From the NCBI GenBank assembly GCA_005765155.1, contig VCCP01000005.1, forward strand, positions 744,001-808,000: DNA of 64,000 nucleotides, given 5' to 3'. Origin of the DNA: Zelopaecilomyces penicillatus. Taxonomy: Eukaryota > Ascomycota > Sordariomycetes > Hypocreales > Pseudodiploosporaceae. How positions within the stretch are numbered: position 1 is the stretch's first letter; the number at the start of each line of letters is the position of its first letter. A program made the translations under genes and the position numbers. The notes under the pieces are model-generated. The model ran no database searches, was not told the DNA's origin, and worked only from the letters and a program-made list of their open reading frames with translations. Below, in pieces: positions 36,845 through 48,855 of the stretch.

Positions 36845-37799
36845 AGGGTTGAGTCAGAGAGAAGGGGGAGAAAGAGAAATGATGAAAAGAAAGGAAACCG
36901 AGATTGGACAAGAGGATAATTGGTCTCGGCTGGTAAATTGGATGTGTTAGAGAAACAAGAACAAAATCGGGCTCTTGGGGGCCTGTGCATCCAACTTAAT
37001 CTGTATCACCATGTTACCCTGCCTCGGTTTGAGACCGGGATCCAACTTACAAGTTGGTGAGAGAACTGCAAGGATAATGAACCGTTTCTTGTATTAACTG
37101 TACAAACATAATCCACGCATTCAAAGAAGAGACCAGCTGAATGCCAGCCAAAGACTGATATAGAAGGGAGAGGTTATTCCATATAGTGTAACAAAGCTTC
37201 AGTGGGTGATGATAAAAGCATTGTACTCCACAACAATGATCAACGGAATCGAGAGTAACGCTCATCATTTCATGCCAGCAAGTACTGCTTTGACTTGATT
37301 CTCGTCTACGATAGCTAGTCCAGATAATACAATGTTTCATAATCAGGGCCGTAGCCCATTCCTCCAACGCCTTCGACGGATAACAAAGGGAAATCAGACA
37401 ACAAAAAAAATATCCCGCAACACACTCTCTCGCGGTGCGCATCTCCTCTTATCCCATCACTCCTCCTCGCAAACGCCACCGCTGATAGTCTCAGCTCTTG
37501 ATCCAATCCGCGGCCCAACATTTCCTTCAATTAATTGCCAACGCAAAAAAAGCAAACCTAAATTGCCATATTCCAAACCGGTCAGAGAATTCTGCTTCAG
37601 AGACCAGAAACCACAGCTTGCTAACAACCAAGTCTATATCTGTAGTAAGCCTAATGGGGATTTGACCATCTCCCATGTTCTGTTTCGTATGAATCTTCCT
37701 GTAAAGCTGAGCAGTTATAAGTGCACTGATAATGGAAAGCAAAAGAGCTAACCCCCCTCCTAAGGAACTGAGCTCTTGTCAACTCCAAAATTGTCGAGG
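36845..37799. other. Intergenic region between Aim19-like and Siw14-like genes
   Basis: Convergent 3' ends. A 139-codon plus-strand ORF at 37332-37751 lacks any protein-like pattern and is not called. Confidence 0.5.
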
Positions 37800-38938
37800 T
37801 TAACTGGGCATCCTGTCTTGTATTGAGACAATCTGCGACCCAGACACTAGCCATATAGTCATGACTAAAGTAGAGAACAAGAAGGTTCTGAGAAATGTTC
37901 GTATTTGTGTGGGGCTGAAGCGTGCTGGTATGTTGTCATCGTAACGCTGCAGACTCGTCACAGCCGTGGCTATCACAGGCTGAGATTGAAAAGAGGTGAT
38001 GTAATCCACGTCACACTCACGAATCTTGGGTGTGGCATACGCCTTATACTCATCCAAGACCGTATCGAGCTCCCACCCAGACAACTTGCGTACCACGGCA
38101 ACAACGCAGCCAGTACGATGCTTGCCATGATTGCAGTGGAGCAGAAGAGGGTGGTTACGCTGTTCAAGAACAAGTCGAAGTATCGACTTCATTGTGCTTA
38201 AAGGGATTGCCTCTTTTTTCGTCCCTTTCATGTTGATGACAACCTGCCGGATGCCGTTGGCGTTCACAAATGACTCCAGATCGTGGTCAATTTCATCTCT
38301 CTTGACCAGAGTTCTGTATACAAGGTTAGCATGAGAAATACTATACTAACATGGAGAAACCAAGGCAGAGAGGAATTGGCAACTTACACGACCGTTTTAA
38401 GCTTCAAGTTCTGTAAAAAGCCAAAGTCCTCGGTCTTTGGATAACTACTCCGGTAGACACCTGGGACGACAATGCCAAAGTTGGCCGGACGTCCCGAGAT
38501 GGGTATTGAAGGACGGCCGTTGGCCCGGTCAGAGAATGATTGTAATGGTGATACTGATGTAGTGCCAACTAATTCTAGTGTTAGCATCAATGGCAATTCC
38601 AATGAGGCTAGTAGCCGAGGTAGCTCACCTGTCATGTCACTGGCTCTGGATGCATTGGTCACCAATAAATCACCTCCTGAGACCACATTGGTAGGGGCAC
38701 GGGAAGCAGGTGCGGCATCTGGAAGCACCTGCCCGTTACGCATGTCCTCTTCTTCTGCCTCTCTGGGCACTTGTAGTACTTCTTCCATGGGGGTACTGGA
38801 TGAGTTGCGTCGAGATCGATAGGAATTGCTGGCTACTTTTGAAGGGCCGTCTTGGCGGTGTGCCATCTCGTCGACGTACGTATGTGAACTTCTCTTGGAA
38901 GCCATACCGTCAAGGCCCGAGCCTATGTGTAGTTCCAT
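37800..38938 (-). CDS. Siw14/Oca-type dual-specificity phosphatase (inositol pyrophosphate phosphatase-like)
   Basis: 354-aa protein in two exons (38938-38388, 38313-37800) joined as LKLKTV-VTLVKRDE. The signature HCNHGKHRTG (C-x5-R) lies at about residue 245. It is preceded by the family's ANFGIVVPGVYRSSYPKTEDFGFL at the domain start and followed by YKAYATPKIRECDVDYITSF. The first 140 residues are Ser/Arg-rich and probably disordered. A hydrophobic stretch near the C-terminus (FLFSTLVMTIWLVSG) could anchor it in a membrane, unlike yeast Siw14, which is soluble. Siw14 removes the 5-beta phosphate of inositol pyrophosphates. The start is placed at the ATG at 38938, since the upstream extension begins with TTG. 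Confidence 0.85.
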
Positions 38939-41900
38939 GCACTCTTTGTAAAGGGACCGCAGATTCAACTGGGTCAAACAGGATGGATCGACACAGTCAA
39001 CTTCGGATAGAGCTCGGATATATCTTGGGGGGTTCTTCCTCTGCTCTGTCTACGCGTCTCCAGCACAGAAAATGGCGAGGGAGGAGGCGGAGAGATTATC
39101 GTGGGTATCGGCAATAGAGAGTTGAGATCGGATCGTGGGGGGGGGATTGGAGACGGCTCAACAAGAGCAAGGGTGTCTAGTAGATCAAGGCGGAGACGAC
39201 TCGGAGTGACGGAGCGAGAGAAAGAAGCGGCCGTTGGTCAGAGAAGGCCAAGGGTTGCTGCTCGTGTGAACCACGGCTGCCTACAAAGCACTGGGTTTCA
39301 TCTTGGAGGAAACAAGTTGGAGTAGGGACGCCATCTTGTTGAAAAGAGAGGGTGCGGATGTTTTTTGTTAGGTTGGGGGAGGAAGTGGGCGAAGGAAATA
39401 GGGAGAAGGGGGAGAAGCGCCGGTGCAGGGTCGATAATAAGAACGGGCAAAGGCCGTGTGGGAATGTGGGAGTGGGAGATCGCGAGCCTGGCGTGGGCGA
39501 AGTTTGGGGAAAAGACCCAGAACTGAGACAAGGATGGAGGGGTACGTCCAACGGTACCTCGATCCTGGGTGGTTTTCCCCAATACAGGGCGGTACAGCTG
39601 CTGATATAGTACATGCTCCAGGCACCTCAAAAGGTGCTGTGAAGAGGTATCCAGATACCTACGTACCCCACTGGCCATCTGGCTTCACATGGGGGCGCCA
39701 GGATTCATGTGCCCTTGAAAACACCCAAGTGTTAAGGTACCTGTAATAGGGCCTGTGAGCCCGTGCTGGGTGGCCGGAACTGGTGGCTCACGATGGTGGA
39801 TCACAGTGGGGGTGTTGCTCAGTGGGTTGTGAAGCGGTTTGTGCAGCGGTCGTACAGCGCAGCACAGTACAGTACAGTGGGGAGTGGGCCACGCCCCCAA
39901 AAGATGCATCTTACATATTAGAGTACGGAGGTACATTCAGTATCTGATCATGCTCCATTTAGAGGTCCTCCATGCATGCTCATGCTAATGCCAACAAGGC
40001 TTCTTCATGCTCTCTAGCGCAGCCGGGCTCTTCGGGACTCTTTTCAAAATTTGCTGCCCGCGTCACTCGCTTTTGCTGTGCCGTCAGGTCGGTGCCAAAG
40101 GTACTTACTTACTTGATTGAGCACTACGCCAACGTTGAGCTCATGACAAGTCAGCAGCAGCACTCGCCCGTATTGTTGCTCCGTTCTGTCACCCACGTCT
40201 GTCACCTTCTGTTTGTACCCAGTCACTTTTGCCTCACTGTGCTCTCAACTCCAATTATTACACTTCCTGCCACAACGCGTAGTGCTCGCGGTGTGCCGAA
40301 AATGCCCTGGTAACGAAGCCACGCCAGCGCTACGGTCCCACTGCCTGCATCTGGGTTGGCGGCTGTGTCAAACGCTGTTTGTTCAAGAAGGGAGTCCACC
40401 GCTCTCAGCAATGCCATCAATTGCTCCTGCTCGTCTTGCTGCCAATGTGCTGTTGTTCAAGTCTACACACCATGGCAAATTGCCCACCTCAGATCGTCGG
40501 GTGTGTCCAATGGCAATTGGGGGCGATACGAAGCCTTACATTTGGGCATAAAACTTGTGATGTTGGTACAACTCCGGACGACGACCAGCATTGCGTTAGC
40601 TTTGACGGTAGCGCCAGGTCATCAGCGCTTGCGAAACCATAGCTCGCAGCCCCCGAGCCAAGAGGTCCTGTACGGAGTAATGGGCACTGTATGGAAGGGG
40701 TTGGGACGACTCGTCGGCGACCCCCGGTGTCTTTAAGTATTATTGACCTACACCTACAACCTCACAGGCTGGATCCCCGGACATTGCGACATACCTAGGA
40801 AGGATACCAGATTTGGGCGCGCTCTTAATTACTCGCATAGCGCATCCGTACCTCTGTACATGGCTTTATTCAGCGCTTTGCACGATGCCGCATCCGGGGG
40901 GCGGACAAACTCGCTGTTGCGAAGGTGGTATGCACGCTTTAATAAATGACTCTCTGTAAGGGTTGCGATGCTGGCGGTGGCGCGTTTTGGTAGTACTCTG
41001 AACAACAAGGGAGAGAGATGTAATATCGTGTAGTTGTGCACGAGGCGTTCTTGGCCAAACCATCACCGACCCAGCTGCTGCAGAGCTACCTGTGGCTCAC
41101 AGAGGGGGCGCATTGGCATACTGGCACAATGGGGGTCATTGACAGAATAGGATGTCTGGAACACGACTTGGCGTACCTAGGTAGGTAGCTGTCAGTTTGT
41201 CGTGGATCTGGCCCCAACTCGACCAAAAGCCAGCAAAGCAATATGAGGAGGCTGAGTACGCATGAATGTACTATAATTGCGTACGAAAGATGACGAATAT
41301 GAAGCGGTATTAGATAATTGTAGAGGTAGATCGTCGCATTGGGCCGAACAGCAGCTTTATTTTGAAGCGTTGGCCGCCGTTTAGTGTCATGGTAGGCCTG
41401 TCTTGCCCCCAAGGCTGTGTTGTGTTTTGTGTGCAGGCAATGTGATGGCAGGTTCAGGGCAGGGCTGGAGACGTCGCGGCTGTGTCGGTTGCGATTTTCA
41501 GGTGCTGATGCCAAGCCGGGTTCACCAGGCTCACTAAACGGTGTAGTCTACAATACACCTCCTGCGCTGTCGATGTCGCTGTCGGCAGGCGAGGCATGAA
41601 AATTTACTTGTCTAGGCTGCCTTGGCTGTTGCTTCATCTGTGTTCCGTGAGCTCCAGAGCTGGCAAGTTGCAAGCACTGTGCTGGGCCTTGTTGAAGTGG
41701 TCACTAATGAAGGTGACAACCAAACGAATGCCCCCGGCACCAGTATCAAGGACCCTGATATTTCTGTCGTCATCTCTTATGCGCCGATCATCTTACCCAT
41801 CCCATGATTTCCGTCCAGCCAAACAACGGCCAAGACGGCCCCCGAGAGCCACTTTGCTGCTGCTGCTGCTGCTGCTGCGGTCTTGCAAGTTGCCACGACA

Positions 41901-44900
41901 GTTGTTTTTCGCCCAGCGGCTCAGATCCTATTTGGCACATTTCGTGGTTAAGTTCCCACACAGCTGGGCCACGCGTTGCGGCGCACCCACGATGTACGTC
42001 TGGTTTATTACGGTTGCGGTACTTTCCACCGACGATCACAACGTGTTCGACGGCTGCATGTGCAAATCGTCCCGTCTTTTTGCGATAAGTTTGAGACGGT
42101 AAGACTATGCGGGCTACCATTTCATTCAACGCATGTCGTGAAACCTGCCTGCTGATGGGCGGCACTCTGTTCTCGTTTGGTTTGGTGCAAGGACGAGGCG
42201 AGTTTGGGGTCCAGTCAATGCAATCGCCATTGTATTGCCTCTTTTGCCCGTGGAAGCAAAATCCCTGCTCATTATTAGTCACTTACCATTACCGACCGAA
42301 GTCAAAATGTCGCACTCAAGCGGTGCCAAGTCGTGAACCTGAGGTTTAACTTTGCTTGCTTCTTTTTGTCTTTTACCTCTTTTTTTTTCATCAGGTCAGA
42401 GTTCGGAGTTCCAACCCCTCATGACAATGAACTTGTTTGGTGCAGATTCGTGCACGCGACACACCCCAAATGCCGAAAAGCACACCCTCATATTTCCACT
42501 TTCTGACCAGGCAATCCCGCTTGCCTAGCACACTGCGTTAATACAAGGTGTCACCCAACTCATCAGTTCCGGTACCAGCTTTGGGAAGGACATGTCAGCT
42601 ACGTACCTGGAACAGCCAAATAAACAAGGTGACTTGTTTTACTGGGAGAGCAATCAATAAGTTGACCGCACTTTCTTCATCTCGCCACTACGAATCAGGC
42701 TACTACGCAGTAATAATAATGAGGGAAGGGACGGGAGCCGCTGAGACAGGCAGGCACTCATCTTGGCAGGAGCATCACCGCTTCGTGCTACCTTAGGTTG
42801 CTTAGGTAGGAATCACCAACACTGGCTCCTGCAGACATCACCGTCACGAGCGTGTCCATTCTATGCCTCACTTTTTTGCCAAACTCTGCTGCATGCTGCA
42901 CCCTGAACTCGAAGCGGCTCAACAGGTGTACAGGCTATTTCCGTCTGCCAATCCCCGTAGCGGCGCCTCCCCTCCTCAATACTGTATGTATAGCAGGCAG
43001 GGGTAGTCTGAGATCTGGGAAGCTTGTGCTGTGTGCTGCACTGTGCTCCATCGACCTGCGTCTGAACTCGGTACAGGAATAAACATCCGCAATAGTAGGA
43101 TGAGAATGAGGATGAGCCTGAGGCAAGTAGGTGTGAGTGCCTCCATTTTGACCCCGTCCCCGTATGTATGTACGTTATTCGGACTCCGTGGCTGCGGCGC
43201 TCCGGAGCTTCGTCAAGATGGCGGTTGGAACTAGCACAGCTAGCAGCCGCTGGTTCCGCCTCCTCAACACGCTGTACCTACAGGGCTTCACAGGCGGAGA
43301 TCGAGCATTTATAAGCAGCATCGACGTCCCTGTTTTGAAGGAGAAGCTCCAGCAGCTGGGCAGCCAAAAATTGCGCTGATAGGTGCACTGATAGGTCGAG
43401 CAATGACGGCGTGAGCTGACCAGCAGTGATTTTCGCCTCCAAATATAAGCTTGATTCATTAATAGTAGGTATGGTGGGTTTCGCCTCGCATCACAATTCA
43501 ACGGCACAGCAGATTTATTGGTGAAACCTAAAGGTAGCCTTCTGTGTAGACGGCGGCTTTTAGTTCAGTAACAATATTTACTTGCTAGCTCGCAGTGTTA
43601 CAAGCTGATGAGGAAGAGAAAAAAAAACCAAACGGCACGCGACACGATGCTGGATGCAGAGAGACAAATTATCGATCGATGTGACGGAACATTTCTCAAC
43701 GCTACCTACCTGCATTAGGTTGGTGGGCACAATGAACCCGTTTCGGAAGCCGGATAAAAAATACTTCGCACCACGGATGTTGTTTTGTCGGACAGAGGTC
43801 TCGGGTTCTAGACCGGATAACGGCATCTCACATGTCTCGAAATCCTGTTCACGACTGGGTTTGCGTGAGTCGGCTGGGTAATTACCCGGATAGTGCCTGT
43901 GCGTCAAAGGAATTCAGGCATCGACAGATACTACGTAGAATTTTTTCTTGAGGGTGCTCTTGGTTTGAACATGCTAAATGTAAGTTATATAATGCTGTGA
44001 GACTTTTGAAGTTTATTCTTTGCAAGCAATATCGCTATTTACTATGTAGTAGCAAAGTCACCTACAAGTTGTCGCAAAAATCCCATTCCCTTCTCATACG
44101 CAGAAAATTTGTATTACACCCTTGCAAACACTTGTCATGAGGTATCATGAGTATCTTGCTTAACACAACGTCCACAATCCGATAATTGCCCATTCACTAA
44201 AAACGGAACCAACAATCACTCCGAGTTATTAAGTATCTTTAAGAGACGTGAAAATTAGAAATGTTTGTTAATATAATTAAGTAGCACGATGAATCCAGGT
44301 TACTTCACTATCATAATCTATCAGCGCGCGTGGGTATATGTGTTATATAGAAAATAACATGTCGCTGTTCAAGTGCCGATATTGAAGTTTTCTCATGGTA
44401 TTCGTAAAAAAAAAAAAAGAGTTACTCAAGAACATATATTAAGTTAGCGCAGTAAATCACAGTCCAATTCCATACATACTAGGAGAAAATAACCTGAGAG
44501 AGAATTGCTTTTGAGTTAGTAATGTAGCTAGTGAAGTTCAAGCTTTACTTTCTTAGTTGGTGATCCTGCTCATGGATACATCAACCAGCATGTGTAAAAT
44601 TGTACTTTAATATTTAGGGTTATTAGTAGATCAGATCAGATACCTACTTAAGATCAAAATCATGCATGGAGAGTAATTACAAAGAGCAAAACAATCTCTG
44701 GGGGGGTCGTTCTCTAGATGCGGCTGGCTGCTTATCCCTTGCTGCGGAACATTTTGCATGCGGTGAATGCATGTCTTGCACGGTTACACACCCCCTGGCA
44801 ATTTCTACTGATGAATCACACAACAACACAGGCACAAAAAAAAAGAAGAATGGAGATATGTAACGGGGGCACACAACAAGTTCAACACGGCAGATGATAT

Positions 44901-45937
44901 TTGCCACAATAAGTAATCATTTCCGTTACTTCGATCCGATAAAAAAGAGAGGAGTAGTAGTTTCCCCCTGCTGACTGACTGACTATTTCAAATTTTCAAC
45001 ACGGGTTCATTCATCATCCAACCCGGGTCGAATTGCGGAGTGTCTCACCAACCAAATACAACTTGTACTTTCTTTCTAAGGAAAATACGAACCGTGCTTG
45101 AAGCGATCACGGAATGCGAGATGACCTGTCCCGGGGGGGGGTTTCATTGTAAACATTTCCAAAGAGAACTACACACATACACACACGCACGCACACAGAT
45201 AGGTAGGTTTGTACATGTGACAATGTGAGAAGAAAAAAAACACTCGCCCTTGCAGAGCGAGCCATTGTTTCGTGTCTCGCATCTCGGAGCCTTCCGACGA
45301 GGGAGGCGGGATGGGGACCTCCTGTGACGGGGGGTCACACAACTGACACCCAAAGTGCAGCAAATCACCAGATATTGAATCACGTCGTGCGATTGCATTA
45401 AATGCATTGCAAAACGACAATAGGTAAGGTAGTCAGCCCATCTTTGATTATCGTGTTGTACAAATGCGCAAATTTGAGTGCATGGCATAATGATGTCAAC
45501 AATTAATTGAAAGCAGCGCATACGTAGTAGCACTCGTGAAACAAACACGAGTTACATGTCCCTGGAGCCTGGTTTTGGTACGTATGTATTATCCGCCCAT
45601 GGTGCAACCCCCCTTTCAGCCAAAACAAGAGACGCCTTATCCTCACACCCGGCTGCCCCTGCCAGAATAATCCTATCTGCTCCCCAAAAAAATCAACTCC
45701 CCTTCATGTGTGGCTCTCTGTCTGTGGAACGGCGATTAACAAACATACATCACCCGCCCCAATCTATAAAGCTCTCATACCGACTCTGTCCCTTTATGCC
45801 ATATTACCCAAATAAGCGGCTACCTCCTTTGCGCGCTAATCCTATATACAAAAGTCAAACAGAGGCCGCCTCATGACAAGACACTACCCAGAAAATTCCT
45901 CACACTTAAATGCAAGGTCAAGCCCCAGATCATGACT
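38939..45937. other. 7-kb gene-poor stretch
   Basis: Largest gap but one in the window. ORFs on both strands are short, overlapping and without domain character. It includes a GCT repeat (41855-41878), repeated TACCTAGGTAG-type motifs (about 39655, 41175, 42790, 43700), and an AT-rich segment at about 43.9-44.7 kb. The Siw14-like promoter lies at the left end and the Ima1 3' UTR at the right end. Confidence 0.55.
41855..41878. repeat. (TGC)8 microsatellite
   Basis: Eight TGC units in non-coding sequence; read in frame it would give poly-Leu, or poly-Gln on the other strand, but no supported gene contains it. Confidence 0.95.
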
Positions 45938-48167
45938 TCAGGAAAAATGATTCCAGACCTCGTGTCCTAGCATCAAGCCCAGAGCCCCAGTGCCGTACCA
46001 TCGAACGTTGGTTTGCCCAGCCCAGAGCTCCCAGGCTACCCAGCACACGGCTGCCAGCTCTGCCACGTTCATGGCCGAGATGATATATGGCACTAACCCG
46101 AGCGGGCCTTGTTTCTTATCCAAGACCCGGCTTGTGTCGCCCATGCTGCGGAGAGCAATGATACCCGCTATCGTCAACGTTGCGAGCTGTATTGCCATCC
46201 CGTAAGGCAATGAAGTAAAGGACAAGGATAGCCAAACAGGCAGCAAAACGGCGAGTGTCCGAAGCTGGTAGGCATGGGTAGCTCGTCCACTGCCCGCGTT
46301 GACATTGACCTTCCACATGGATGAGTTAGGGCCCGACTGCCCATGACTGCTATTTTCCTCTTCTTTTTCTTGGCTCAAGTTGAATGCCTGGCCAAACACA
46401 TCTGCCAGCGCACTCGCCTCATCGTGTTGCTCTGGTGCAAAAAAGCTCGGCTGCTTGAAATCAATGCCATCAATCTTGGCACCATCTTCATTCTGAACTT
46501 CATCTTGCTCTACCCTCCTACGCCGGAAGCCCATGCCTCCATCCTCTCTTGGTTGTTGTTGTCTGATCAGCGGTGCGTTGGGCGGATTTCGGAGTCGGCG
46601 CGCCGGGTTCACTGGGGCCGCAGGGACCTTGTACCAGAATGGGCTGGCATCCGGCTGTGCTGGAGATTGCCCAAACGGACGACCCCCTGCCTCAGTAGCT
46701 GCAGAAGTCTGGAAAGCACGATGTTGGGAGCTGCTCTGAACAGGAGACCAGTCCATCTCGTCGGCATCATAACTCGCTGGGGGTGTCTCGATCTGTGGTT
46801 GCGATAAACTGAGACCAGCAAACGAATTGCCTGTGTTCTGATATGTTGATTGAGGAGGTTGGGCGGTAAGGCCATAGGCAGGCAGTGGACTCAGTTGCTG
46901 TCGAACAAAGGGTTGCCTTTGTGGTGTCGTTTTGGCCGAGTCGAGTGCATCATTGAGCTGCTCAGCGAGAGTCTTAGGCTCTTCTACTCTCCTCCTCGCC
47001 GGAGATGAAGCTTGACTTGACAGTGTCCTTTCGGAGGGGCCAAACAGCGGAGTAGCATCAACACGTATAGAGCTTCTCGCTAAAGAATATACCTAGATAG
47101 TCCTACATTAGTTTGAGGATTTCGCCAAATAGCTCAGGACCGAACACATACTAGGCCCATCAGTACTGCCATAGCGATATGGACGCTCAAATAGGCGCTC
47201 TTGGATTGCGCTTCATCGACATGCATGTCGGCAACTGTGCGAAACAAAAATCGGAGGAAAATTATAAGGCCCTGGAAAGAATACCATTGAGTGAAACCTA
47301 GCAAATGCCGGGTAAACCCACGATTTACTTGCACGAAATGGGGATTCCACCACGCGCACAGAAAGCCTGCCGTAATGCTCCACCTAAGAAGAGTCTCCGG
47401 GCAAGGCAGAAATCTAGCCGCGGAATTCATTCCTATCGTCACCATAACCAAGGTGCTTTGATCATCCGGGTCGTACATGCCGTTATCGCGGCGATCGAGC
47501 ACACGCGCAATGTTCACCAAGTGCCAGAGCATCTGTAAAACAAACCCACCCAACCACAGCAAACGTCCGGCATGGCTCACTAGATCGAGGGGTGTGGTTT
47601 TCTTAGAAACACGTTTTCCCCGACTCTTCTCCACCATTCGGCGTAGATGGTCCGTCTTGGCCGTATATCCAGCCTGCCGTATGCGGCTCTCCACTTGCTG
47701 CGCACAGTCGGCACATACTTGCGGGTATCTCTTCTCCAAATCCTTGCGGTATCGGTAATATTTCTTCTCTAGCTCTTCGTAGTCTGGGTGTGAGGGGTCG
47801 TCGGGGAGGTACTGCGCCAGCGATGCGGTAAACAGTCGTTGATTCTTCAAACATGTGCCGCAGAAGATGCTGTCTGAGGCAGGAGGAAGCTGTGTTTGCG
47901 GTTTGGCGAACTGTTTTGGTGTTGCTGATTCTATAACAGGAGGATCTGTGATCTCGCCGTTCTATGTCGTGGTCAGCATGTTTTTGTTTGAGATAGCATC
48001 CTCTTCTTTCTTAGCAACGGGGTATTCGCAATGCATACCTCGTCTAGGTAGTTTGTCGCATCGCAGTTTTTGCAGAGGAACTCGCTGATGAAACCATCAA
48101 ACTTGATCGACGAGCGTTTCCCGCAGTAGAAACAGCTCAGATATCTCTCGCCCCGTAAGCGCACCAT
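45938..48167 (-). CDS. ima1: Ima1-type inner nuclear membrane protein (TMEM201/NET5/Samp1 family)
   Basis: 697-aa protein in three exons (48167-48039, 47961-47152, 47092-45938), joined YLDE-NGEITDPP and MGL-VYSLARSS. The N-terminal Ima1 domain has zinc-ligand pairs CFYCGKR, CKNCDA, CGTC and CADC within about 150 residues. Several membrane spans follow (LLWLGGFVLQMLWHLVNIA; YSFQGLIIFLRFLF; IAMAVLMGLVCV or its spliced form), then a long Pro/Gln-rich disordered region, then a C-terminal cluster of spans (LLPVWLSLSFTSLPYGMAI; ATLTIAGIIAL). In fission yeast Ima1 couples the inner nuclear envelope to heterochromatin and the LINC complex. The start MVRLRGERYLSC places the zinc domain at the N-terminus as in the family. 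Confidence 0.9.
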
Positions 48168-48840
48168 CACTGTGCTGGCCGTTGGCCACCAGAGACGCAC
48201 ATATATAGGGAGAAGAAATATCCAATAAAGCACGACTTGCTCTCAGAGAAGGATTCGGGATACCAAAAGCAGGAGAGAAGCTAAAATTGATCTGCCGTTT
48301 GTGGGTCGTGGCGAATTCTGGTGGTTTGATGAATGGCAAACACAAATATGGCGTAACTGCACTTGGGTTATTATTCCAACACACCCTTCATTGAACTTTC
48401 CCAGGCGGGTGTGGCAGAAAGTCTGGGGATTCTGCCGGGCGGTCAGAGCGCCAAATAGCAGAGACGGGATTGGGAAGCTTTAGCGCAATTATTACAGGGG
48501 ATCGGAAGCGCCAACCGGGGGTCACAGCGTCCACGTTGGGGGCTTCTCCAGTCTGGTACCTGCCATGTTGTCGTTTCCATGTCACGTCACTGGGCCAGCA
48601 GCTGGGAGCCTCCACTGTAACCTCACTGCTCGAACCGCTTGGCTGCATTAATACTCAACTCCAACAACCACATTCCGTAACTTCACCATCAGTTATCATT
48701 GTCAAAGCAAATCAATTACCAAATCTATTCATTTCAAAAAGGCAAAGCGTTTCCTCTATAAACCAGTCATTGTAATAATAACAGACGGGCAAAAACGCCC
48801 AACTCATCCATCTTCCGCCCCCGTCAACTCAGATCCCAAG
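48168..48840. other. Divergent promoter region between ima1 and dsc3
   Basis: About 670 bp shared by two divergent genes for membrane proteins of the nuclear envelope/ER/Golgi system. No other feature seen. Confidence 0.5.
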
Positions 48841-48855
48841 ATGCTGCCAACATGA
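48841..48855 (+). promoter_or_regulatory. Four-codon upstream ORF overlapping the dsc3 start
   Basis: ATG CTG CCA ACA TGA; the stop overlaps the main ATG at 48852 (ACATGATG). This arrangement can limit or couple translation of the main ORF by termination-reinitiation. Whether it is transcribed depends on the start site. Confidence 0.5.

Noticed and set aside
37332..37751. 139-codon plus-strand ORF
   Set aside because: It has an ATG but no domain, signal or repeat pattern; it lies in the 3' flank of the Siw14-like gene.
41788..42282. 164-codon minus-strand ORF with a poly-Gln run
   Set aside because: It starts at GTG, the Gln run comes from a microsatellite, and the rest lacks protein character.
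43164..43379. 71-codon plus-strand ORF ending near an AT-rich zone
   Set aside because: Plausible composition but too short, with no second exon or homologue that I can name.
43578..43907. 109-codon minus-strand ORF and a tRNA-like segment
   Set aside because: The T-arm-like GGTTCTAGACC does not form a stem with a partner acceptor arm, and the ORF has no domain pattern.
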